Below, in pieces: positions 13,609 to 19,540 of a stretch of DNA of 19,540 bases. The notes under the pieces were generated by a model. That model made no database searches and had not been told where the DNA came from. It worked only from the letters and a program-made list of their open reading frames with translations. The stretch is from Gemmatimonadota bacterium (lineage in GTDB: Bacteria; Gemmatimonadota; Gemmatimonadetes; Palauibacterales; Palauibacteraceae), in assembly GCA_030598525.1 (NCBI GenBank), contig JAUVPT010000012.1, positions 1 through 19,540 of the forward strand, given 5' to 3'. How positions within the stretch are numbered: the first letter of the stretch is position 1; the number at the start of each line of letters is the position of its first letter. The position numbers and the translations under genes are program-made.

Positions 13609-15552
13609 TCATCTCAGTCCCACCTTGCGTCTCCAGAGCCACTCCACGCACAGCAGCCCGATCGCCGCTGCGAAAGGCCACACGGGCGGATCCGAATTCG
13701 GGGCGGCCCTCTCCCCCACCGCTTCGTCGGGGCGAACATCGAGCGGGGGACCCACGGGATTCGGCATCTCCTCGACCCGGGCGTTCACGTGGAACGGTCG
13801 CTCGATACGGAAGGGAGCGCCCCCGCTCGTACCCGTTGCCACGAAGCGGGCATCCCCCCGCTCGAGTGGCGGCCCTGCGATCGCGGTTGTCGAATCCGCC
13901 GGGCTGTGGGACCACACGACCATGCCGGACGCGTCCTTGAGCTGCAGGGCAAGATCGCGAACCTCAGGCGCCGCACGCCACCGCACCGAGTCGCCCGATC
14001 GGACATACGGATCCGACAATCGGATCGGTTGCGGGGCCGTTCGCTCCACCAGCCACCGGGTCAAACCGGCGAAAAGCCCGCGATACAGGGCAAGCCCCTG
14101 GTCGCCCCGTGCGGCCCAGCGCCAGGTGCCCTCACCCTGGACCACGGCCCACCGGCGCCCCTCGGCCGACCCCACAAGGGCAATCGGGCTCTCGGGTCCG
14201 CGCCGATCCCGTCGGCCGGACAGCACCGACCCGGCGGCGCTGCCCGTGGATCCGTAGAGGCGCGACAGAGGAGGCAACTCCTGTGGGGCCACACCCATCA
14301 AGTGTGCCGACACGGGGCCGGGGGGGGGCGGCGTTGCCACGTACCACTCTCCCGGAAGGGCCTCCTGCACCGAGACACCGGTTCCGGAGACCGGACCGGT
14401 ACCTCTCACCAGGTGCATCACGGCGGGACGTCGCCGAGCGGCCGACTCGAGCCATCCCGGCAGGTCGCTCGGATCGCCCTGGACTATGAGAAGGGTCGCG
14501 GACTCAGCCGCTCGTCGCACCGATGATTCAGGGATTCCACCCACGGGCCGAAGCCCCGATCGAATCCAGGTACCGTCGCTGACACGCAGGAAGACCCGGG
14601 CTCCGCCGGGAATCGATCGCTCGAGCACCGGCGACAGGTACCGAGTTTCCCAATCAGGATCCACCGAGACCATCACCGCACCCGTGGGCTCGGGAGATAC
14701 CCCGACCCACGAGCGGGCCCGTGCAGCGGAATCCCACGGAGGCATCACGCCCTCCACGCTCACATCGAGCGGTCGCCATTCCGTCGAGTCGGAAGCGACG
14801 TCTGCGGGCACTCGCAACACGGCCTCGACGGACCGGCCGGCCGCCGGAAGCTCAACGGTCACCGCCTCACCCAGCCCTGGGCCGAAGTCGAGGGTTACGC
14901 GGGCCGAATCGCCCGGACCGGCGGCTGCGACGATCTCAGCCCGGACTTCGAGCGTGTCCCCGGCGGTCAGCATGCGGGGGGCAGCTACGAATCGAATTCC
15001 GATTCGCTCAACGTCATCCGCAATCCGGACCTCCCGCAGAGCGATCCCGAACCGCTCAGCCAGCCGCCGCGCGGCCTCACGATCCGCCAGCTCACCGTCG
15101 GTCACGACCACGAGGGACTCCGCCCCCGAGGCCCTCGCCCGCTCGATCGCATCCACCGCTCGAGAGTCGGCGCCCGTGGCCTCGAGACCCTCCAGGTCGG
15201 TCCACTCGATCGCCGCCGCCGTGCGCGCAAACGACCAGATCGATGCGGACCGGTCCCGGCCGAGCTCGGCGGCGACCACGCGCGCTGCCTGTATGCGCGT
15301 GGCCCCGGCGCCGGCGCCGACCGGATAACGCATGCTCCGGGAGAAGTCAACGAGAATCGCCACCCGCGGGCTGTGATCATTGCCATCGCTGAGCGGAGGC
15401 AGCCACGGAGCCGACAGGAAGAGGAACACGGCAGTGCCTCTGAGGACCGCGGCGAAGACTCGTCCCCGTACCTTCTCCTCGCGCCGACCGTACCACCAGA
15501 CCGTCACCGCGACCGCCGCTATGGCGGCCGCTCCGAAAGCCAACCAGGGCAT
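13609..15552 (-). CDS. VWA-domain membrane protein
   Basis: Protein of 647 residues from the ATG at 15552. Two N-terminal membrane helices (about 3-20 and 31-52) are followed by a von Willebrand A domain (about 63-185). Its MIDAS motif is intact: DFSRS (Asp69, Ser71, Ser73) and TDG (Asp152). A long beta-rich region follows, with DPDWETRYL at 298-306, an element I associate with VWA membrane proteins of planctomycete and related genomes. The last helix is at the C-terminus (WPFAAAIGLLCVEWLW) with a basic RRKVGLR tail. The bulk should face the periplasm or cytoplasm as one unit between the helices. The function is not known; metal-dependent ligand binding is likely. The start lies 16 bases after the M23 peptidase stop, without a clear Shine-Dalgarno, and the stop abuts ftsY. 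Confidence 0.85.
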   Translation of the reverse strand: MPWLAFGAAAIAAVAVTVWWYGRREEKVRGRVFAAVLRGTAVFLFLSAPWLPPLSDGNDHSPRVAILVDFSRSMRYPVGAGAGATRIQAARVVAAELGRDRSASIWSFARTAAAIEWTDLEGLEATGADSRAVDAIERARASGAESLVVVTDGELADREAARRLAERFGIALREVRIADDVERIGIRFVAAPRMLTAGDTLEVRAEIVAAAGPGDSARVTLDFGPGLGEAVTVELPAAGRSVEAVLRVPADVASDSTEWRPLDVSVEGVMPPWDSAARARSWVGVSPEPTGAVMVSVDPDWETRYLSPVLERSIPGGARVFLRVSDGTWIRSGLRPVGGIPESSVRRAAESATLLIVQGDPSDLPGWLESAARRRPAVMHLVRGTGPVSGTGVSVQEALPGEWYVATPPPPGPVSAHLMGVAPQELPPLSRLYGSTGSAAGSVLSGRRDRRGPESPIALVGSAEGRRWAVVQGEGTWRWAARGDQGLALYRGLFAGLTRWLVERTAPQPIRLSDPYVRSGDSVRWRAAPEVRDLALQLKDASGMVVWSHSPADSTTAIAGPPLERGDARFVATGTSGGAPFRIERPFHVNARVEEMPNPVGPPLDVRPDEAVGERAAPNSDPPVWPFAAAIGLLCVEWLWRRKVGLR

Positions 15553-15568
15553 CAGGGGCGAGTCCGGG

Positions 15569-16936
15569 TCAGTCGGCGACCGCCGGTCCGACGAAATCGG
15601 ACGCCGCCGCCGGAAGAGCCACGCCCGACACAACGTCGAGCGCGGCGTCACGGTTCACCAGGAATTCCGACATGTACTGGTCCTCGAGAGCCGGAGCCGA
15701 GGGAAGGTTCATGGTCGAAATATTCCGGTGGGCGCCGTTCTGCAGGAACTCGTAGTGGAGATGCGGCCCCGTTGCCAGCCCGGTCGAGCCGACACGCCCG
15801 ATTACCTGCCCCTGGTCCACCCGGGCACCCACCCGGATGCCGGCGGAGATCGAGCTGAGGTGGGCATACCGCGTCTCGATGCCGTGCGTGTGCCGGATCG
15901 CGACCATCCTCCCATAGTTGCCCCACGTGCCGGCCCGGGTCACGGTACCCGTCGCCGTAGCCTTCACCGACGTGCCGTGCGGGGCACCGTAGTCGGTGCC
16001 GCGATGAGCGCGATACTGCTTGAGGACCGGATGGTAGCGGCGGTTTGAGAATCCGCTCGTGATGCGATAGGGAACCGGGTAACGGAGGAACACGCCCCGC
16101 AGGGCCTCGCCCTCCACGTCGAAGTAGTCACGTCGGCCGCCCGGGCGGGTGTATGGGATGGCCGACAGCACCCGTCCCCGGTTGCGGAGCTCGATCGCGA
16201 GGAACCGGCGGGAGCGGACCGTTCCGTCCGGCCGTAACTCCCGCTCAATGGCCACCCTGAACGCGTCTCCGCGGCGTATATCGCGCGTGAAGTCGACTTT
16301 CCAAGCGAACACGTCCGCCAGATCGTACACGTATTCCTGAAATTCGCCTTCGCCGAGGTCGTCGACCTCGCCCGTCAACTCGGCGTACCACAGACTCGAC
16401 TCGATCAAGCCGCCTAGCAACAGCGTGTCCACCCGGATCGGCACGGTGACCACGTCGCTGGCCCAGCCATCGGTGTGCGCTTCCAGCGAGAGCAGCGAGT
16501 CCTCGTTCAGCTGCAGGAGGACCTGCTCTGCCTGCCCGCCCGCCGGACCCGTGAGTCGGACGACGACACCGGGGCGAAACGAGCGGGGACTCTTGTATTC
16601 CCTGACGACTTCGATCAGCTCGTAAATGGCCTGGGCAGAGAAGCCGTGAACATCCAGGACCTCAGCCAGAGTCTCTCCAGTCCGCAGGGTATCGTACACG
16701 CTCTCGGGAGGTGGTGGAGACGGGACGAATACCGAGCGAACGTTCTCTTCTGCGGGCACGGTTCGAGATCGGAGCATTGACCACAGTCCGAGCCCTCCGA
16801 GAAGAAGAGCCGATACGGCCACGACCGGTACAACGACCTGCATCGGCAGCGCGGCCCACGGCGTGCGTGGCCCTCGCTTCCGACGATTCGGTCCTGGTCT
16901 CGTGTCGGTGAAACGCAACTGATCGCTTCCTTCCAC
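15569..16936 (-). CDS. Membrane-anchored M23 (LytM-type) murein endopeptidase
   Basis: 455 residues. A basic cytoplasmic start is followed by one membrane helix (about 33-54) and a proline-rich linker. An OapA/LysM-like domain (about 80-130: YDTLRTGETLAEVL) and a Csd3-like middle domain come next. The C-terminal M23 peptidase (about 285-420) has zinc ligands His311 and Asp315 (HRGTDYG) and His394, with His392 in GPHLHYEF and His359 in RYAHLS. All ligands are present, so it should be active on peptidoglycan cross-links, like MepM or ShyA, rather than an EnvC-type activator. The start is a GTG with AGGA seven bases upstream, 19 bases after the ftsZ stop. Its place next to ftsZ suggests a role in septal or elongation wall cleavage. 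Confidence 0.92.
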   Translation of the reverse strand: MEGSDQLRFTDTRPGPNRRKRGPRTPWAALPMQVVVPVVAVSALLLGGLGLWSMLRSRTVPAEENVRSVFVPSPPPPESVYDTLRTGETLAEVLDVHGFSAQAIYELIEVVREYKSPRSFRPGVVVRLTGPAGGQAEQVLLQLNEDSLLSLEAHTDGWASDVVTVPIRVDTLLLGGLIESSLWYAELTGEVDDLGEGEFQEYVYDLADVFAWKVDFTRDIRRGDAFRVAIERELRPDGTVRSRRFLAIELRNRGRVLSAIPYTRPGGRRDYFDVEGEALRGVFLRYPVPYRITSGFSNRRYHPVLKQYRAHRGTDYGAPHGTSVKATATGTVTRAGTWGNYGRMVAIRHTHGIETRYAHLSSISAGIRVGARVDQGQVIGRVGSTGLATGPHLHYEFLQNGAHRNISTMNLPSAPALEDQYMSEFLVNRDAALDVVSGVALPAAASDFVGPAVAD

Positions 16937-16955
16937 TGTTGTGTCCTGCCTTACG

Positions 16956-18116
16956 TCAGTCCATCTGGCGGCGGATGAACGTCGGGATCTCCAGGTCCTC
17001 TACCTGCGACCGTCCAGTAAAGGCACTGCCGATCTCCGGCAGGGTCCTCGATACCGGACTCGGACTACCTCCGATGACCGAGACCAACCGGGGCCGAACG
17101 ATCGGCTCAGGGTCTACCGGAACTACCTTGAGCGTCGGGGCCGGCTCATCCTCGACCTGTTCGCCGAATCCAGTCGCGATCACCGTAACCCGCAGCTTAC
17201 CGTCCAGGTTCGGGTCATGCACCGCCCCGAAGATCATCTCGGCCTCGTCGCCTGCCGCCTCCTGCACGATGGAGTTCACCGTCGTTACCTCATCGATGGC
17301 CAGATCCATGCCACCCGAGATATTCACGAGAACGCCCGTAGCACCGTTAATCGATACGTTGTCAAGCAGAGGTGAGCAAATCGCCTGCTGGGCGGCCTCG
17401 ACGGCACGGTCCTCGCCAGTGGCCTCTCCGGTTCCCATCCGGGCGGCTCCCCGATTGGACATGACCGTGCGGACGTCCGCGAAGTCAACGTTCACTTCGC
17501 CCGTGACGCTGATCAGGTCGGAGATACCCTGCGTGGCGTGAAGGAGCACTTCATCGGCCTTCTTGAGCGCAGCTCGGAACGTCGTGCCCTTTCCGACGAC
17601 GGACAGGAGCTTCTCGTTGGGCACTACGATCATGGTATCCACCGAGCGCCGGAGGTCGCGGAGACCCATTTCGGCGTGGCGCATCCGTTTCTTGCCCTCG
17701 AAGTTGAACGGCCGAGTCACGATGGCAATCACGAGTGCGCCCATCTCGCTGGCGATCTGGCCGACCCGTGGCGCTGCGCCGGTCCCGGTCCCACCTCCCA
17801 TGCCGGCTGTTACGAACACGAGATCCGCGCCCTCCAGCGCTCGTCGTACCTCTTCCTCGTTCTCCGCAATCGCCTGCCGACCGACCTCCGGTCTCGCACC
17901 CGCCCCGAGACCCCGGGTGAGCTTTCGCCCGACCTGCAGGCTGAGGTGCGCCGAGCAGTTGCTCAACGCCTGCGCGTCCGTGTTGATCGCCACGAACTCG
18001 ACCCCGTCGAGGTTCTCGTCGATCATGCGGTTTACAGCGTTGCCTCCAGCGCCGCCGACCCCGACGACTTTCATGCGAGCGTTCCGCGTCGTCTCACGCT
18101 CGAACTCGAAGACCAT
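16956..18116 (-). CDS. ftsZ: Cell division GTPase FtsZ
   Basis: Tubulin homologue that forms the Z ring. From the preferred ATG it is 386 residues. It has N-terminal GGAGGNAVNRM, the tubulin signature GGGTGTG (107-113) and the T7 synergy loop NVDFAD (Asn209, Asp211, Asp214), so GTP binding and hydrolysis should be intact. A short linker of about 55 residues leads to the conserved C-terminal peptide DLEIPTFIRRQMD, which binds FtsA. The ATG at 18116 has GGGAGG five bases upstream and gives MVFEFERE, a usual FtsZ start. The ATG at 18146 also has GGAG five bases upstream and would add 10 residues. The gene follows ftsA and precedes the M23 peptidase. Confidence 0.98.
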   Translation of the reverse strand: MVFEFERETTRNARMKVVGVGGAGGNAVNRMIDENLDGVEFVAINTDAQALSNCSAHLSLQVGRKLTRGLGAGARPEVGRQAIAENEEEVRRALEGADLVFVTAGMGGGTGTGAAPRVGQIASEMGALVIAIVTRPFNFEGKKRMRHAEMGLRDLRRSVDTMIVVPNEKLLSVVGKGTTFRAALKKADEVLLHATQGISDLISVTGEVNVDFADVRTVMSNRGAARMGTGEATGEDRAVEAAQQAICSPLLDNVSINGATGVLVNISGGMDLAIDEVTTVNSIVQEAAGDEAEMIFGAVHDPNLDGKLRVTVIATGFGEQVEDEPAPTLKVVPVDPEPIVRPRLVSVIGGSPSPVSRTLPEIGSAFTGRSQVEDLEIPTFIRRQMD

Positions 18117-18121
18117 CTGTC

Positions 18122-18127
18122 CCTCCC
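18122..18127 (-). promoter_or_regulatory. Shine-Dalgarno that decides the ftsZ start
   Basis: GGGAGG five bases upstream of the ATG at 18116. A second site, GGAG before the ATG at 18146, means both starts could be used. Confidence 0.55.
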
Positions 18128-18188
18128 GACTCGTTTGGGGGTTCATCCCTGCTCCGATCTCTAATCCGACTCCGACTCGGGCCACGAC

Positions 18189-19421
18189 TCAGAAGAAGTC
18201 GCGCAACCAGTCGGTCAATCGACTGAAACTCCGCAGCGCCAGGCCGCCACCCGTCTCCTGGGCCCGCATCCGTCCATACATCGCCAGACCTACGGCAGTG
18301 GACAGGCGCGGGTCGCGGGTCGCTTCCACGACGCCGTCCAGTCCCGCGCCCGGCTGGCCCAGGGCCACCGGCATGTTGAAGACGGTCTGGGCCAGGTCGA
18401 CGATTCCTTCGAGGCTGGCCCCACCACCTGTCAGCACCACGCCCCCAGGCAGACCACTCAGGAACTGCTTTTCTTCGAGTGCCTCGTAAACGAGCCCGAA
18501 CATTTCGTCCAGGCGTTGCTCGATGATGTGCGCCAGCAATTCACGCGAGACCTCGCGGGTGCGCCCCGGAGTCGGCCCGACAATCTCCAGCTTCTCGTCG
18601 TGTCCTACCGCATTCGTGCTGGCGTTTCCGCTGCTTCGTTTCAGATCCTCGGCATCCGCCAGGGGAATCCCAAGGCCTTTCACGATGTCGTTGGTGACCG
18701 TCACCCCACCCCACGGCAGAGTGGCTACGAGGTGGAGCCGAGCATCGCGATACACCATCATCTCCGTGGCCGCGCCTCCGATTTCGAGAAGCACCACCCC
18801 GGCCTGGCGCTGCTCGTCCGAGAGGACGGCAAGGCTGGTTGCCAGTGGAGAGAACACGAGCTCCTCGGTCCGGTAGCCGGCACGATCGATCGCCTTGCGG
18901 AGGTTCTGGCAGGCTGGCGAGCCGGCCGTGACTACGCAGACCTCGGATTCGAGGCGCGTGGCCTCCATGCCGCGGGGATCCTGGATTCCCGCCTGACCAT
19001 CGACCGCATAGTCCTGGGGAATCGCGTGGAGTAGCTCGCGATCGGGAGGGATCACTATGGCGCGGGCCACTTCGTGCACCCGGTCCAGGTCTCTCTGCTC
19101 GACTTCATCTCCGGAAACGGCCACGACGCCGGAAGAGGATCCGACGTCGATGTGGTCACCCGCCACACCGGCGTAGACGACGCCGGCCTCCACACCGGCC
19201 ATGTCCTCCGCGTCTCTCAGCGCCTCGCGAACCGACTCCGTCGCGGCCTCGATATGAGTGACGTTTCGGTTGCGTACGCCCTCCGTATGTGCGACGCCGA
19301 CGCCCAGCACGCGGACCTGCCCCGGTGGAGAGTCCCACCCTGGACCGGTCTCGACCAGGACAGCCGTCGTCGAGGTGGAGCCGATGTCGAGGCCGGCAAG
19401 GCACCGGGGGCGGCCAATCAT
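18189..19421 (-). CDS. ftsA: Cell division protein FtsA
   Basis: Actin-like ATPase that tethers FtsZ to the membrane and recruits late division proteins. The 410-residue protein has phosphate-1 motif LDIGSTSTTAVL (about 11-22), a SHS2/1C-domain region (about 75-165), phosphate-2 motif LEIGGAATEM and the adenosine motif VVLTGGGASLEG. It ends in an amphipathic membrane-targeting helix (SRLTDWLRDFF). The ATG at 19421 has GGAGG four bases upstream and overlaps the ftsQ stop as ATGA. The longer open frame to 19499 lies within ftsQ and is rejected. It pairs with the FtsZ C-terminal peptide encoded next door. Confidence 0.97.
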   Translation of the reverse strand: MIGRPRCLAGLDIGSTSTTAVLVETGPGWDSPPGQVRVLGVGVAHTEGVRNRNVTHIEAATESVREALRDAEDMAGVEAGVVYAGVAGDHIDVGSSSGVVAVSGDEVEQRDLDRVHEVARAIVIPPDRELLHAIPQDYAVDGQAGIQDPRGMEATRLESEVCVVTAGSPACQNLRKAIDRAGYRTEELVFSPLATSLAVLSDEQRQAGVVLLEIGGAATEMMVYRDARLHLVATLPWGGVTVTNDIVKGLGIPLADAEDLKRSSGNASTNAVGHDEKLEIVGPTPGRTREVSRELLAHIIEQRLDEMFGLVYEALEEKQFLSGLPGGVVLTGGGASLEGIVDLAQTVFNMPVALGQPGAGLDGVVEATRDPRLSTAVGLAMYGRMRAQETGGGLALRSFSRLTDWLRDFF

Positions 19422-19540
19422 GTCGCCTCCTCGAGCTCGACGACGACCTGGTCGCGGAAGCGGGCGTCTACGGAAACGATCCGGCCGCGGTCCGTGCACT
19501 CTCCGATCGCATCCTCGGCCCGCAGGAAGGCCACTTCCGC
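19418..19540 (-). CDS. ftsQ: Cell division protein FtsQ, C-terminal 40 residues (runs off window)
   Basis: Reading from the window edge, the frame gives the end of a protein with IVSVDARFRDQVVVELEEAT before the stop. The DxRFRDQVVV pattern is the usual C-terminal beta strand of FtsQ/DivIB, and the gene overlaps ftsA by four bases (ATGA), as in standard ftsQ-ftsA-ftsZ clusters. FtsQ is the single-pass inner-membrane scaffold that joins FtsB and FtsL. Only the last 40 codons are visible, so the identification rests on this short motif plus gene order. Confidence 0.85.
   Translation of the reverse strand, partial: AEVAFLRAEDAIGECTDRGRIVSVDARFRDQVVVELEEAT

Noticed and set aside
19422..19499. N-terminal extension of ftsA
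   Set aside because: It overlaps the ftsQ end, is Arg/Pro-rich, and the ATG at 19421 has GGAGG and an ATGA junction.

Overview
The window is GC-rich and densely coded, with most genes on the minus strand. It looks like a housekeeping stretch of a Gram-negative-type chromosome. The outer-membrane beta-barrel, lipobox lipoprotein, LapA-like protein and division genes all point to a two-membrane cell. The style of the outer-membrane protein, the VWA membrane protein and the FtsZ/FtsA tails would fit Gemmatimonadota or a nearby phylum. That placement is recognition from memory and has not been tested. No tRNA, rRNA, CRISPR array, insertion sequence or prophage gene was seen, and no stretch over 300 bases lacks a gene.

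Right-hand block (about 19540 to 12600, all minus): the end of ftsQ, then ftsA and ftsZ (the end of a division cluster), an M23 murein peptidase with a membrane anchor, a VWA-domain membrane protein, ftsY and recG. Gaps are a few bases to about 70 bases, or the genes overlap, so the block reads as one operon. It would link Z-ring assembly, wall cleavage, co-translational membrane targeting and fork rescue. asnS follows recG, with its own candidate promoter in the 70-base gap, and then a small membrane protein.

Middle block (8843 to 3836): mazG (plus) and alr (minus) diverge from a very short AT-rich region that carries overlapping candidate promoters. alr, cdd, a lipoprotein and an outer-membrane beta-barrel form a tightly overlapping minus-strand chain (11-base, TTGA and GTGA overlaps). 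It couples D-alanine supply and pyrimidine salvage to two envelope proteins of unknown role.

Left-hand block (3803 to 1): a lone plus-strand alpha/beta hydrolase, then a minus-strand chain miaB, lapA-like, comEC. comEC runs into a C-rich, low-complexity window edge (bases 1 to about 80) that may be a contig-end artefact.

No defence island or clearly new multi-gene system is visible. The best candidates for undescribed biology are the lipoprotein/beta-barrel pair and the VWA membrane protein inside the division operon.
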